Origin: Herbaspirillum sp. meg3
Lineage (GTDB): Bacteria; Pseudomonadota; Gammaproteobacteria; Burkholderiales; Burkholderiaceae_D
Length of the DNA: 64,000 nucleotides
Direction: 5' to 3'
Assembly: GCF_002257565.1 (NCBI RefSeq)
Contig: NZ_CP022736.1
Span: 3,782,001-3,846,000 of the forward strand
Position 1 is the stretch's first letter; the number at the start of each line of letters is the position of its first letter. Below are positions 16,746 to 26,420 of this stretch, one piece after another. The notes beneath the pieces were generated by a model that was not told the DNA's origin, did not search any database, and was given only the letters and a program-made list of their open reading frames with translations. Position numbers and translations under genes: made by a program.

Positions 16746-19445
16746 ATGACCAAACATTTGAAATCCACCGTTGAATCCGATGCCGGCAGCGCCGGCGGCG
16801 AGAAACACACTCCCATGATGGTCCAGTATCTGCGCATCAAGGCAGAGTATCCGACCACGCTGGTGTTCTACCGCATGGGCGACTTTTACGAGCTGTTTTT
16901 CGACGACGCCGAAAAAGCCTCACGACTGATGGGCATCACGCTGACCCAGCGCGGCTCGTCCAACGGTTCGCCGATCAAGATGGCGGGCATCCCCTTCCAT
17001 TCCGTCGACCAGTATCTGGTCAAGCTGATCAAACTGGGCGAATCGGTGGCTATCTGCGAGCAGATCGGCGACCCGGCCACCAGCAAGGGGCCAGTGGAAC
17101 GCAAGGTAGTACGCGTGATCACGCCGGGCACGTTGACCGACTCCGACCTGCTGCCGGAAAAATCCGAACGGCCGCTGCTGGCGATGAACGTCGCCTCCGG
17201 CAAGCAACGCAAATCCGTCACCGTCGGGCTGGCATGGCTGTCCATGGCCAGCGGTGCCTTGAAGCTCATGGAATTTACGGTGGAACCGGCCTTGCTGGAA
17301 GCCCGCCTGAAGCAGGAGCTGGAGCGCATCTCGCCGGCGGAAACACTGATCGGCGACAGCGAAGAAGCAGCTTACGCACACCTCCTCAGCGGCAAACCGA
17401 CCACCGTGCCGGACTGGCACTTCGACCAGCCGAGTGGTGAAAAATCGCTGCTGGATCAGTTGTCGGTCGCCACCCTCAACGGCTTCGGCGCAGAAGGCAT
17501 GACGGCCGCCATCGGCGCCGGCGGCGCGCTGTTGCGCTATGCTCAGTCGACACAAGGCAAGGGCCTGCAACACGTGCGCGCCCTGACCGTAGAATCGGAA
17601 AACGAATTCATCGGCCTGGATGCCTCCACCCGCCGCAATCTGGAACTGACCGAAACCATTCGCGCGCAAGACGCCAATGCGCTGGCGCCAACGCTGTTTT
17701 CGCTGCTCGACCATTGCCGTACGGCGATGGGTTCGCGCCTGCTGCGCCACTGGCTGCATCACGCACGCCGCGATCAACGCGTCGCCAAGGCGCGCCACGC
17801 CGCCATCAATGCCTTGATGCGCACCGACGCCTGCTCGGGCTTGTCGGCGACGCTGGCTGCCGTACCGGATATCGAACGCATTACCACTCGCATCGCCCTG
17901 CTGTCGGCGCGTCCGCGCGACCTGGCAGGCTTGCGCGCGGGTTTGCAGCAACTCGGTTCACTGCGCAATTACGTCGCCATGTGCAGCCGCGATGCGGATG
18001 CCCCGCTGCTGTTGGAGTTGCACGAAGCGCTGGCAACGCCGACCGAATGCGTCGACTTGCTGGAACGGTCCATCATGCTGGAACCAGCTGCCATGGTGCG
18101 CGACGGCGGCGTGATCGCACGTGGCTTCGACGCCGATCTCGATGAGCTGCGCGGCCTGTCGGAAAACGCCGGCCAGTTCCTGATCGATCTGGAAACGCGC
18201 GAACGCGCCCGCACCGGCATCGCCAATCTGCGTGTCGAGTACAACAAGGTGCACGGCTTCTACATCGAAGTCACGCATGGCCAGACCGACAAGGTGCCGG
18301 ACGACTATCGCCGCCGCCAGACGCTCAAAAACGCCGAACGCTACATCACGCCGGAATTGAAGGCATTCGAAGACAAGGCCTTGTCGGCGCAGGAACGCGC
18401 CCTGTCGCGCGAGAAATTCCTCTACGACCAACTGCTGCAGGATCTGGCACCGCACATCGTCACACTCCAAGCTATCGCTCACGCACTGGCTCAACTCGAT
18501 ACGCTGGTGGCGCTGGCCGATCATGCCGCGCGCAACAACTGGTGCGCGCCGCAACTGGTGACCGAGCCAACCATCCTGATCGAGCAAGGCCGCCATCCGG
18601 TGGTGGAAAATCAGATCGAGCGCTTCATCGCCAACGATTGTGCCTTCAGCGCCGACCGCAAGCTGTTGCTGATCACCGGCCCCAACATGGGCGGTAAATC
18701 GACCTTCATGCGCCAGGTGGCGCTGATCACACTGCTGGCTTACATCGGCAGCTTCGTACCGGCGACCAGCGCGACGATCGGGCCGATCGACCGCATCTTT
18801 ACACGTATCGGCGCCGCCGACGATCTGGCCGGCGGCCGGTCTACCTTCATGGTGGAAATGACGGAGTCGGCCTCCATCCTCAACAACGCGACCGAAAATT
18901 CGCTGGTGCTGATGGACGAAGTCGGCCGCGGCACGTCGACCTTCGATGGTCTCGCACTGGCATGGGCGATCGCCAAACATCTGATCGACGTCACACGCAG
19001 CTTCACACTGTTCGCGACGCACTACTTCGAACTGACGCAATTGCCGGAAATACATCCAACCGCTTCCAACGTGCATTTGTCGGCGGTGGAGCACAAGGAC
19101 AGCATCGTCTTCCTGCATGCGGTGCAAGCCGGCCCGGCATCGCAAAGCTACGGCTTGCAGGTGGCGCAACTGGCCGGCGTACCGACGCCCGTCATCCGCG
19201 CCGCGCGCAAGCATCTGACCGCACTGGAAACACAGTCGGTGCAGACCACGCCGCAGTTCGATCTGTTCAGCACGCAATCGCATAGTGCGAGGGATGACGA
19301 CGCGGATGACGCGGTCTCTTCCGCAGCAATTGATCCTGCCGCGCTGGCTGTCGCGGAAGCACTGGCAGATATCGATCCGGACGCCATGACGCCGCGCCAG
19401 GCGCTGGAAGCCCTGTACCGTCTCAAGCAACTGGGCAGTGCATGA
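16746..19445 (+). CDS. mutS: DNA mismatch repair protein MutS
   Basis: 899 residues, slightly longer than the usual 850-860. MutS binds base mismatches and starts mismatch repair with MutL. The mismatch-reading Phe-x-Glu motif is F47-Y48-E49 in MGDFYELF. The ATPase has Walker [10 protein letters not shown] at about 645-653, then [12 protein letters not shown] and the ATHYFELT motif. QFDLF at 837-841 looks like a sliding-clamp binding motif, followed by an acidic linker and the C-terminal tetramerisation helix-turn-helix. Its stop codon overlaps the next start in ATGA at 19442-19445. Confidence 0.98.
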   Translation: MTKHLKSTVESDAGSAGGEKHTPMMVQYLRIKAEYPTTLVFYRMGDFYELFFDDAEKASRLMGITLTQRGSSNGSPIKMAGIPFHSVDQYLVKLIKLGESVAICEQIGDPATSKGPVERKVVRVITPGTLTDSDLLPEKSERPLLAMNVASGKQRKSVTVGLAWLSMASGALKLMEFTVEPALLEARLKQELERISPAETLIGDSEEAAYAHLLSGKPTTVPDWHFDQPSGEKSLLDQLSVATLNGFGAEGMTAAIGAGGALLRYAQSTQGKGLQHVRALTVESENEFIGLDASTRRNLELTETIRAQDANALAPTLFSLLDHCRTAMGSRLLRHWLHHARRDQRVAKARHAAINALMRTDACSGLSATLAAVPDIERITTRIALLSARPRDLAGLRAGLQQLGSLRNYVAMCSRDADAPLLLELHEALATPTECVDLLERSIMLEPAAMVRDGGVIARGFDADLDELRGLSENAGQFLIDLETRERARTGIANLRVEYNKVHGFYIEVTHGQTDKVPDDYRRRQTLKNAERYITPELKAFEDKALSAQERALSREKFLYDQLLQDLAPHIVTLQAIAHALAQLDTLVALADHAARNNWCAPQLVTEPTILIEQGRHPVVENQIERFIANDCAFSADRKLLLITGPNMGGKSTFMRQVALITLLAYIGSFVPATSATIGPIDRIFTRIGAADDLAGGRSTFMVEMTESASILNNATENSLVLMDEVGRGTSTFDGLALAWAIAKHLIDVTRSFTLFATHYFELTQLPEIHPTASNVHLSAVEHKDSIVFLHAVQAGPASQSYGLQVAQLAGVPTPVIRAARKHLTALETQSVQTTPQFDLFSTQSHSARDDDADDAVSSAAIDPAALAVAEALADIDPDAMTPRQALEALYRLKQLGSA

Positions 19446-20389
19446 AACTGAGGCTGAAGCCCTTGCGCGCACTCGTCTTTGCCAGCGCAGTGCTTATCAG
19501 CACGACGTTGCAAACGGCGACAGCGCAAGACAGTTTTCAGTTCGGCGTCATCGGCCACTCTTTTAGCGGCAACCCGGATGGCACCGTACTCAGCAAGGCA
19601 CTGAGCGAAAGCGATGCAGACAACCTCGCCTTCGTCGTCGTCAACGGCGTCAAATCGGCCGCAGAACCCTGCAGCGATACGCTCTACAGCGAACGTCGCG
19701 ATTTGCTGAAGGAGGCGGAGAACGGCGTCATTGTTTCACTCGCCGCGAGTGACTGGGTCAGCTGCCGCAACAAGAACGGCTCGATCGCCATCGAGCGTCT
19801 GAACCGCGTACGCGACCTGTTTTTCCCCGATGAGTTTTCATTCGGCGCCAGCAAGGTGCCGCTGTTCCGCCAGTCGGTAACACCGAAGTTTCGCAGCTAT
19901 ACGGAGAACGCGCGCTGGGAGTTCGGCAACATTCTGTTTGCGACAATCAACCTGCCGGCCGCAAACAATCATTTCCTGCCCGACGGCGGCCGCAACAGCG
20001 AATTCGAAGACCGCCTGATCGCCAACAAGGATTGGCTGCAGCGCCTGTTCACCTTCGCCACGCAAAGGAAAATGGCGGGCATCGTGCTGTTCACCGACGG
20101 CAATCCGCTGGCGCAACCAAGCCAGCGCCCTTTCCTGCTGCGCGGACAACGCGATGGCTTCTCCGAAACACGGCAGCGCATCACGACGCTGGCCGGTGAG
20201 TTTCGCGGCAAGGTCTTGCTGGTGCATGGAGAAAATCTGAAGAACGAATCCAACGCCGGCATACTCTGGCGCCGCAATCTGGGTAGCATCGGTGTGGCGT
20301 CGGGGTGGTCGAAGTTTGCTGTGGACAACAGCAAGCCGAATATCTTTGCGCTGGCGAATGAGACGAAGTCGGCGCCTGCTTCGCAGTAG
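19442..20389 (+). CDS. Secreted protein resembling a degenerate metallophosphoesterase
   Basis: 315 residues with a signal peptide (cleavage likely after ATAQ, residue 29). I recognise the outline of a calcineurin-like phosphoesterase family common in Burkholderiales: FGVIG at 34-38, [10 protein letters not shown] with C77 following, ASDWVSC at 102-108, [19 protein letters not shown] at 152-170, and LLVHGENL at 259-266. The residues that normally bind metal (Asp after GVIG, the GD pair, GDNEW, HGDTH) read H39, N69-G70, SDW and HGEN, so activity is doubtful. It overlaps mutS by four bases (ATGA), which suggests translational coupling. The family assignment is from memory, so moderate confidence. 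Confidence 0.6.
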   Translation: MKLRLKPLRALVFASAVLISTTLQTATAQDSFQFGVIGHSFSGNPDGTVLSKALSESDADNLAFVVVNGVKSAAEPCSDTLYSERRDLLKEAENGVIVSLAASDWVSCRNKNGSIAIERLNRVRDLFFPDEFSFGASKVPLFRQSVTPKFRSYTENARWEFGNILFATINLPAANNHFLPDGGRNSEFEDRLIANKDWLQRLFTFATQRKMAGIVLFTDGNPLAQPSQRPFLLRGQRDGFSETRQRITTLAGEFRGKVLLVHGENLKNESNAGILWRRNLGSIGVASGWSKFAVDNSKPNIFALANETKSAPASQ

Positions 20390-20456
20390 TTGTTGCGGCA
20401 CATGACCGCGCTTGTTAAATCGCTTTTCCCTGCTTTGCTCAGGCGCTGATACGTCG

Positions 20457-20483
20457 CTGGATCCTGACTTTCGCCAGGACGAC
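20457..20483 (-). repeat. Degenerate REP-type palindrome
   Basis: TCCTG (20462-20466) pairs with CAGGA (20475-20479) and the flanks CTGGATCC and GACGACAAG match the layout of the repeats near 1632 when read on the minus strand. A third location for the same family, less well preserved. Confidence 0.5.
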
Positions 20484-20513
20484 AAGTGACTTGCTTGATA
20501 TTGCAACGGCCAC

Positions 20514-20542
20514 AAAAAAACGCAGCCGAGGCCGCGTTTTTT
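20514..20542. terminator. Bidirectional terminator between converging genes
   Basis: AAAAAACGC (20515-20523) and GCGTTTTTT (20534-20542) enclose a short GC-rich loop, giving an A-run before and a T-run after the stem, so it works in both directions. It serves the mutS-linked gene on the plus strand and slyD on the minus strand. Confidence 0.85.
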
Positions 20543-20583
20543 ATTTTCCTTGCATCTGTTCGCAGCAGGGCCGCAGGCAGATT

Positions 20584-21138
20584 TCAGTGTACTGGATGGC
20601 TGCGGAAGTGATCGCCTTCATCGCCTTCGTCATCGCCATGATCGTGACCGTGGTCGTGATGGTGATGGCCGTGCGGACCGTGCACGTGCTGATGCTGGAT
20701 TTCTTCTTCCGTCGCTTCGCGCACTTCGGTGACATTCAGGTCAAAGCGTAACGCGATGCCGGCCAGCGGATGGTTGCCGTCGAGGACGACCTTGTCGTCA
20801 GCGATTTCAGTGACGGTAAAGATCACCGCAGCCTGGTTTTCATCGTCCGGCGAACCTTCGAACTGCATGCCGACTTCGATCGGCGACGGCAGGCGATTCT
20901 TTGGTTCGATCTTGACCAGCTCTGCATCGTATTCGCCGAAGGCATCTGCCGGTTCGACCTGAATGGTCACGTTGTAGCCGGTTTCCTTGCCGTCCAGCGC
21001 TTCTTCAATCTTTGGCAGCGTGTTTTCGTAACCGCCGTGCAGATAGACCATCGGCTCCTGGCTTTCTTCGATCAGTTGGCCTTGCGCGTCGGACAGTTTG
21101 TACTTGACGGAAACGACGGTATTTTTGGCAATCTTCAT
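20584..21138 (-). CDS. slyD: FKBP-type peptidyl-prolyl isomerase with His-rich tail
   Basis: 184 residues. SlyD is a cytoplasmic folding helper and prolyl isomerase that also hands nickel to metalloenzymes. The FKBP domain (about 1-70 and 125-150) is interrupted by the insert-in-flap chaperone domain; DGNHPLAGIALRFD is diagnostic. The tail from about residue 148 is rich in His, Asp and Glu (HGPHGHHHHDHGHDHG) and should bind Ni or Zn. I start it at 21138, where AAGGGG lies upstream, rather than at the in-frame ATG 36 bases earlier, which lacks a ribosome site. Confidence 0.94.
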   Translation of the reverse strand: MKIAKNTVVSVKYKLSDAQGQLIEESQEPMVYLHGGYENTLPKIEEALDGKETGYNVTIQVEPADAFGEYDAELVKIEPKNRLPSPIEVGMQFEGSPDDENQAAVIFTVTEIADDKVVLDGNHPLAGIALRFDLNVTEVREATEEEIQHQHVHGPHGHHHHDHGHDHGDDEGDEGDHFRSHPVH

Positions 21139-21447
21139 GTATGCCCCTTCTCTTGGTTCTGGTTCATCGGTCATTGCAGGTCTGGTGAAGCGCCGGACTG
21201 AACCGGCGACAACCTGCCACGTTTTTGCTTATGCTGCGAGGGCCGTATTCTGGTGCAAGCCCGAGAAGGCATGACATGGGAATGTACTGCAATCTGCAAG
21301 CCGAATTATACCCTTTCGCCGATATTGTCATTACGTTCGCCGGCCACAGGCATTCGATGCGGTTGGCATGCAGACAAGCTGCTGAAGCGACGCTGCTTCT
21401 GCGTTCTCTGCTGCATCCCCTGCGGCATTGCGCTCTATAATGTCGCC
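21139..21447. promoter_or_regulatory. Divergent intergenic region slyD/roxA
   Basis: 309 bp between two divergent start codons, with no convincing gene. It contains a GC-rich hairpin CGCCGG (21191-21196) with CCGGCG (21203-21208) and AT-rich patches that may hold both promoters. A frame running into roxA from 21253 is an over-extension. No operator palindrome was noticed. Confidence 0.5.
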
Positions 21448-22572
21448 ATGAAAAATACCCTGACTCTGCTCGGCGACATCAGTCCCGCCACTTTCCTGCG
21501 CGATTACTGGCATAAGAAACCTTTGCTGATCCGCCAGGCGATTCCCGGCTTTACTCCGCTGTTGTCGCGCCAGGCGCTGTTCGACATGGCCTCGCGTGAT
21601 GATGTCGAGTCGCGCCTGATCCAGCAAAACGGCGACGATTGGAAAATGGATCACGGTCCGCTGACCAAGCTGCCGGCGCTCAAACAGAAGGAATGGTCCA
21701 TGCTGGTCCAGGGTGTCAATCTGCATGACGACGCGGCCGATGCGCTGCTGCGCCAGTTCCGCTTCATCCCCGATGCACGTCTGGATGACCTGATGATCAG
21801 CTATGCCAGCGATGGCGGCGGTGTCGGCCCCCATTTCGATTCCTACGACGTGTTTCTGCTGCAAGCACATGGCCAGCGCCGCTGGCGCATCAGCGCGCAA
21901 AAAGACTTGTCGCTGGTGGATGGAATGCCGTTGAAGATTCTGAAGAACTTCAAGTCGGAACAGGAATTTGTGCTGGAACCCGGCGACATGCTGTATCTGC
22001 CGCCGCATTATGCGCACGATGGCGTTGCCATTGGCGAGTGCATGACGTATTCGATCGGTTTCCGTGCGCCGGCTTATCAGGAACTCGGTGAGGCCTTCCT
22101 CCAATTCATGGCGGACTCCATCGATCTGCCGGGACGTTACGCCGACCCGGCACTGACACCGGCCAAGCATCCCGCGCAACTGCCTGAGGAATTGCTGTCG
22201 CAGGTGACCGAGGAAATCAACAAAATGCGCTTCACCGACGACGACATCACGATCTTCCTCGGCGAGTATTTGTCGGAGCCGAAGGCCTCGGTTTTCTTCG
22301 ATCCTGCAGAAAAATCGCTCACGCCCGCACGCTTCGCACAGGCTGCAAACAAGCGCGGGCTCAAGCTTTCGCGCAAAACGCAGATGCTGTATCGCGGCAA
22401 GCACGTGTTCATCAATGGCGAATCGTTTGGCGTCGGCCGCGCCGACAAAGCACTGCTGAGCGTACTGGCCGATGAGCGTCGCCTGGACAAAAGCGCGTTG
22501 CAACATGCTTCAGCGGATGTGATGGAGGCCTTTCACAACTGGTATGAGGACGGCTGGCTGGAGCTGTCTTAA
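21448..22572 (+). CDS. roxA: Cupin/JmjC oxygenase, ribosomal L16 arginine hydroxylase type
   Basis: 374 residues. RoxA (YcfD) is an Fe(II)- and 2-oxoglutarate-dependent oxygenase that hydroxylates an arginine of ribosomal protein L16. The iron triad is visible: H129 and D131 in GPHFDSYDVF, and H190 in PPHYAHDG; the early WHKKPLLIRQA segment and the winged C-terminal domain fit the family. Start 21448 was chosen because homology begins there. Substrate is assigned by family likeness; the related RoxB type for L27 is mostly eukaryotic. Confidence 0.88.
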   Translation: MKNTLTLLGDISPATFLRDYWHKKPLLIRQAIPGFTPLLSRQALFDMASRDDVESRLIQQNGDDWKMDHGPLTKLPALKQKEWSMLVQGVNLHDDAADALLRQFRFIPDARLDDLMISYASDGGGVGPHFDSYDVFLLQAHGQRRWRISAQKDLSLVDGMPLKILKNFKSEQEFVLEPGDMLYLPPHYAHDGVAIGECMTYSIGFRAPAYQELGEAFLQFMADSIDLPGRYADPALTPAKHPAQLPEELLSQVTEEINKMRFTDDDITIFLGEYLSEPKASVFFDPAEKSLTPARFAQAANKRGLKLSRKTQMLYRGKHVFINGESFGVGRADKALLSVLADERRLDKSALQHASADVMEAFHNWYEDGWLELS

Positions 22573-22730
22573 CAAGCTTAAAAATTCATCGTTTTTGGTT
22601 TTTCCGGACATGTCCGAATCGCGGAAACCTGCATGAATAAAGGCCTGACGACAAGCTGACTGGATTTCCGACAATCTTACAAATTCTTACAGAAAAGAAT
22701 AATTCGCATGTGATTTTCGGAAAAAGTGGC

Positions 22731-22736
22731 TATAAT
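22731..22736 (+). promoter_or_regulatory. Probable -10 element for the small lipoprotein gene
   Basis: A perfect TATAAT lies about 120 bases upstream of the ATG at 22856, in an AT-rich stretch. The -35 region about 17 bases upstream is a poor match to TTGACA. If used, it makes a leader of roughly 110 bases that contains the palindrome at 22801-22818. Confidence 0.55.
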
Positions 22737-22800
22737 ATCGGGCTGGAAAGCTTTCGTTGTTAAGCGAACGTGTAAGACACCGAAAACATCCTATAGAGCG

Positions 22801-22818
22801 ATAATTACCGGTAATTAT
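22801..22818. promoter_or_regulatory. Perfect 18-bp palindrome in lipoprotein leader
   Basis: ATAATTACCGGTAATTAT is a perfect palindrome 37 bases upstream of the start codon, with partly matching GCG/CGC flanks. It could be a dimeric repressor site or, as RNA, a stem that protects the message or controls the ribosome site. Confidence 0.5.
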
Positions 22819-22855
22819 TCATCGCAAAATTTTGATTATTATTGAAGGAATATTC

Positions 22856-23110
22856 ATGAAAAAGACTCTGTTGATCGCATCTTTGTTGGCTGTTGCTCTG
22901 GCTGCTTGCGGTAAAAAAGAAGAAGCTCCTGCACCTGCACCAGCTCCAGCAGCTGAAGCTCCAGCAGCAGCACCAGCAGCTCCAGCAGCTGATGCAAAGC
23001 CAGCTGACGCAGCTCCTGCAGCTCCAGCAGCTGATGCTAAGCCAGCTGACGCTGCTCCTGCAGCACCAGCAGCTGACGCTAAGCCAGCTGACGCAGCACC
23101 AGCAAAATAA
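22856..23110 (+). CDS. Small Ala/Pro-rich repetitive lipoprotein
   Basis: 84 residues. A lipoprotein signal ends in the lipobox LAAC (C19), followed by GKKEEAP and a low-complexity Ala/Pro/Asp/Lys region. Residues 41-82 are three tandem copies of AAPAADAKPADAAP. It is expected to be lipid-anchored and extended. Ala codons are only GCT/GCA and Pro only CCA/CCT in the repetitive part, unlike GCC/GCG-rich neighbours, which may mean very high expression or a different history. GAAGGAA precedes the ATG and a strong terminator follows. It has its own promoter and terminator, so it is monocistronic. No function is known to me. Confidence 0.85.
   Translation: MKKTLLIASLLAVALAACGKKEEAPAPAPAPAAEAPAAAPAAPAADAKPADAAPAAPAADAKPADAAPAAPAADAKPADAAPAK
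22976..23101 (+). repeat. Three tandem 42-bp repeats within the lipoprotein gene
   Basis: Units are 22976-23017, 23018-23059 and 23060-23101, differing only by a few third-position changes (GCA/GCT, CCT/CCA, GAT/GAC). They keep frame (14 codons each) and should be prone to copy-number change by slippage or recombination. Confidence 0.9.
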
Positions 23111-23124
23111 TCAACTGATTATTG

Positions 23125-23155
23125 AAAAAGCCGACCCAAGGGTCGGCTTTTTTTA
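23125..23155 (+). terminator. Terminator of the small lipoprotein gene
   Basis: AAAAAGCCGACCC and GGGTCGGCTTTTT form a perfect stem with a short loop and a long T-run, 14 bases after the stop codon. Very strong intrinsic terminator. Confidence 0.92.
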
Positions 23156-23321
23156 TGTCCGTCGTCTTTGGCGTGACTTGTTCGGACTTGCACGTCTCAA
23201 CGTGCGCACATCCACTGAAGAAGAAATGTTTCCATTTCGACAGCACCGAATACAGTATCCATCCAACTTCCCCGCAACATCCACTTCGCAGCGTGAGCGG
23301 CCTTTAAAGCAACGCAGTTGA

Positions 23322-24107
23322 TCAACTGATGGCAATCCAGCCGAATCCCTCTTCCTGGCAGGCGATCATAATCTCGCCCGGATGCGCATCCAATGCACCG
23401 CACAGCGCTGCGCGCGCCAGCTCCGGCGTATTGTTCTTCAGGCTCAGATGAGCACCAATCACGGTTTTCAATTTTTGCTTCTCGAGTGCCGCAAGAATTT
23501 CAGCGCTGGTGTCGTTGGCCAGATGGCCGTACGCACCGCCGATACGACGCTTCAGCGATGGCGGATAGGCTGAGTCGGCCAGCATCTGGCGATCGTGATT
23601 ACATTCCAGTACCAGCGCATCGCAACCGCCAAGCGCTTGCACCAGATGGGCAGTCGACTGTCCCGCATCGGTCAGCACGCCCAGCTTGTAGTGACCGTCA
23701 TTGGCAACGTACTGCACCGGTTCGCGCGCATCGTGCGGCACCGTGTATGGCAAAAATGACAAGTCACCGATAACGAGTTCTTCGCTGTCGCGGCAAAAAT
23801 GCAGCTCGACACCTTTGCAAGCGTCTTCACCAACTGCCTGGTAAGTGCCGTACGTCAGCCAGACCGGAATGCCATGACGACGGGCGAACTTAAAGGCACC
23901 GCCGACATGATCCTGATGTTCATGCGTGACGATGATGCCGGAAATATCTTGAGGGAGCTTGCCGATGCGCGTCAGGCGACGCTCGGTTTCTTTGATACCG
24001 AAACCGCAATCCAGCATGACCGTAGTGGTGACGCTGGAATGACTTGAGGTGCCGGTGATGATGAGGGCATTGCCTTCGCTGCCACTGCCGAGACTTGCAA
24101 ATTTCAA
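23322..24107 (-). CDS. Metallo-beta-lactamase fold hydrolase (YycJ/WalJ-like)
   Basis: 261 residues. An alpha-beta-beta-alpha metallohydrolase with the zinc motif THEHQDH (H62, H64, D66, H67), and further ligands expected in TVPHDA and LECNHD. The opening MKFASLGSGSEGNA is typical of the YycJ/VicX subgroup, suggested to act as a 5'-3' exonuclease in other bacteria. It is the last gene of a dapA-bamC-MBL unit, 50 bp after bamC. Cellular substrate not established. Confidence 0.9.
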   Translation of the reverse strand: MKFASLGSGSEGNALIITGTSSHSSVTTTVMLDCGFGIKETERRLTRIGKLPQDISGIIVTHEHQDHVGGAFKFARRHGIPVWLTYGTYQAVGEDACKGVELHFCRDSEELVIGDLSFLPYTVPHDAREPVQYVANDGHYKLGVLTDAGQSTAHLVQALGGCDALVLECNHDRQMLADSAYPPSLKRRIGGAYGHLANDTSAEILAALEKQKLKTVIGAHLSLKNNTPELARAALCGALDAHPGEIMIACQEEGFGWIAIS

Positions 24108-24157
24108 CAGTGGCCTCGCGAAGACATGTACCGCTTGCTACGAATTTACCTGAGCAC

Positions 24158-25333
24158 TTACTTCAGCTGATCGTTCAACAGACCCAGGATCTTGTCCGCT
24201 GTCTGCGAAACTTCAGCCTTGCCGTCGTTGTTCTGAACGGTGATGTTGCTGACGTCGCCGGTACCCTTGACCACGATACGATAGCGCGCTGCTGTCTTGT
24301 CCTTGTTCTTGGAGCTGAACAGGTTCGAGAAGAAGCCGCCGGACTCCTTGTCCTTGGCATCCTGGTTCTGATCAACGTAACGCACGAAATAGACGCCTTG
24401 CGAGCGATCACGGTCTTCCACAGTGAAGCCGACGCGATCCAGCGCCAGACCGACACGACGCCATGCGCGGTCGAAGCTTTCATCCACTTGTACGCTGGAG
24501 CCGGTAGCAGCCTTCAACAGCTTGGAACGCGCTTGCAGGCTCGGTGCATTGGCAACCGCAGCCTTGGCCTTGGTTTCTTCTGCACCCAGACGCACCATCA
24601 GACGCGCGAGGAATTCTGCTTCCAGACCTGGATCGGAAGGACGTGCCGTCCACACCGAAGTTTCCTTGGCAGAGCCGGTCAGCACTTCTTCGGCGCCGCG
24701 ATGGCTGATGAAGATTTCAGTGGTGCCGTTCGGACCGCGTTCCAGACGAGTACGGAACTTGTCACGCTCACCCGTGGAGTACAGCGAGTCAAACACTTTC
24801 CCCAGTGTGTTGCGGATGAAGTCTTGCGGAATCTTGGCGCGGTTTTCAGCCCAGTCGGTTTCCATCACGCCGGTGTCAGGCGATTCGACGTTGATCAGGA
24901 AACCGGAGTCTTGCCAGAAGTCCTTGATCGGTGTCCACAGCTGTTCCGGTGTTTGCGAGACGACCAGCCAGCGCTGAGTGCCATCGCGCTCGATACGCAG
25001 ATCACCCTTGGCTTGCGGCGCCACGGCAGCTGCTTCTGCAGCAGGACGAGTCTTCTGTTCAAGGTTGTAGCCGGACGCGGTAGCTACGCCCTTGTTTGCT
25101 TCAGGAATCGCATAGCGGTTGTCGCGTTGCAGTTGTGTCAGATCAGGCGGTACTTCGAGTCGTGGACCCTTGGCTTTTTCTGCGCTCTTGTAGTCGATAC
25201 GGTCCCCTTCCAGCATGTTGCTGACGGCACTGCATCCTGCGAGGCTGGTGAAAGCCAGAGCAATCATAAGACCCGTGAGACCACGTTGTGGGAGAAGACG
25301 TGAAGCAGAGTGAACGTTCTTGCGAATTGTCAT
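24158..25333 (-). CDS. bamC: Outer membrane assembly lipoprotein BamC
   Basis: 391 residues. BamC is an accessory lipoprotein of the BAM complex that folds outer-membrane beta-barrels. The signal peptide ends in the lipobox LAGC (C34), then an unstructured DYKSAEKAKGPRLEVPPDLT segment typical of BamC, and two helix-grip domains. I take ATG 25333; a GTG 45 bases upstream is possible but would place an unusually long tail before the signal peptide. It lies 64 bp after dapA, the arrangement known from many proteobacteria. Confidence 0.9.
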   Translation of the reverse strand: MTIRKNVHSASRLLPQRGLTGLMIALAFTSLAGCSAVSNMLEGDRIDYKSAEKAKGPRLEVPPDLTQLQRDNRYAIPEANKGVATASGYNLEQKTRPAAEAAAVAPQAKGDLRIERDGTQRWLVVSQTPEQLWTPIKDFWQDSGFLINVESPDTGVMETDWAENRAKIPQDFIRNTLGKVFDSLYSTGERDKFRTRLERGPNGTTEIFISHRGAEEVLTGSAKETSVWTARPSDPGLEAEFLARLMVRLGAEETKAKAAVANAPSLQARSKLLKAATGSSVQVDESFDRAWRRVGLALDRVGFTVEDRDRSQGVYFVRYVDQNQDAKDKESGGFFSNLFSSKNKDKTAARYRIVVKGTGDVSNITVQNNDGKAEVSQTADKILGLLNDQLK

Positions 25334-25397
25334 ATCGTTGCAATGAAAAGCGGGTTCGGGTTCAAGGGAAAACGACACTGCCGTTTATGTTAATTAA

Positions 25398-26276
25398 TTA
25401 TTTTAATACACCGGACTCACGCAGCGCGCCACGCACGGTATCGTGATAAGCGTCGCCCAGCGGAGCCAGCGGCAAACGCATGCCGGATTCGATCAGGCCC
25501 ATCTCCATCATTGCCCACTTCAGCGGTACAGGATTTGGTTCGACAAACAGCTTGTTATGCAAAGGCAGCAGCTTGTTGTTCAGTTCGATTGCGCGGGCGA
25601 TATTACCGCTCATGGCCGCAACACACAGCTCGTGCATATCGCGCGGCGCGACGTTGGCCGTCACCGAAATATTGCCGTGGCCGCCGTACAGCATCAGCGC
25701 AATCGCCGTAGCGTCGTCGCCGGAATAAATGGAGAACGATTTCGGCGCCAGACGGATCAGATCCGTGCCGCGGCCGATATTGCCGGTTGCATCCTTGACG
25801 CCGACGATGCCCTTCACTTGCGCCAGGCGCAGGATGGTTTCGTTGCTCATATCTGCAACGGTGCGGCCCGGCACGTTATACAAAATCACGGGCAAGTCGA
25901 CCGACTCGGCGATCTTCTTGAAGTGCAGGTACATGCCTTCTTGCGTCGGGCGGTTGTAGTAGGGAACAACCTGCAGCGATGCATCGGCGCCAACCTTCTT
26001 GGCGAACTCGGTCAACTCGATTGCTTCCGAGGTCGAATTGCCGCCGGTGCCGGCGATGATGGGGATACGTTTTGCGGTGTGCTCTACCGCCACTTTGATC
26101 AGCTCGGAATGTTCTTCGACCGATACGGTCGGGGATTCGCCAGTAGTACCGACGATAACGATGCCGTCGGTGCCTTCTGCGATATGCCAATCAATCAACT
26201 TGCGCAATCCCGGGAAATCGAGACTGCCATCCGGATGCATCGGCGTGACGATGGCGACTATGCTGCCCTTGATCAT
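25398..26276 (-). CDS. dapA: 4-hydroxy-tetrahydrodipicolinate synthase
   Basis: 292 residues, the same length as E. coli DapA. It condenses pyruvate with aspartate semialdehyde in the lysine and diaminopimelate pathway. The active site matches E. coli numbering: T44, Y107, Y133, R138 and the Schiff-base lysine K161 in [11 protein letters not shown] 26276 gives the family start [13 protein letters not shown]; longer frames lack homology. Asd, which makes its substrate, is encoded at 48429-49538 in this window. Confidence 0.98.
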   Translation of the reverse strand: MIKGSIVAIVTPMHPDGSLDFPGLRKLIDWHIAEGTDGIVIVGTTGESPTVSVEEHSELIKVAVEHTAKRIPIIAGTGGNSTSEAIELTEFAKKVGADASLQVVPYYNRPTQEGMYLHFKKIAESVDLPVILYNVPGRTVADMSNETILRLAQVKGIVGVKDATGNIGRGTDLIRLAPKSFSIYSGDDATAIALMLYGGHGNISVTANVAPRDMHELCVAAMSGNIARAIELNNKLLPLHNKLFVEPNPVPLKWAMMEMGLIESGMRLPLAPLGDAYHDTVRGALRESGVLK

Positions 26277-26420
26277 GATGTTAGTGCGTAGTGAGTAGAA
26301 AATAAAAGACCGATTGTAGCGGATAGCCACTGCTATCGGTCAATTTGTTCAGATTTGCTTACATAGAACCCATACTTTGCAGGGTTTTGCCCGGCTGAGG
26401 TCAAGGGATCTCAATAGCGC

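Noticed and set aside
17958..19472. Minus-strand open frame of 504 codons opposite mutS
   Set aside because: Antisense to the conserved MutS ATPase region; composition is that of a complement frame.
22976..23101. CRISPR-like array suspected from repeated units
   Set aside because: Units are directly adjacent, in frame with a lipoprotein gene, with no spacers and only synonymous differences.
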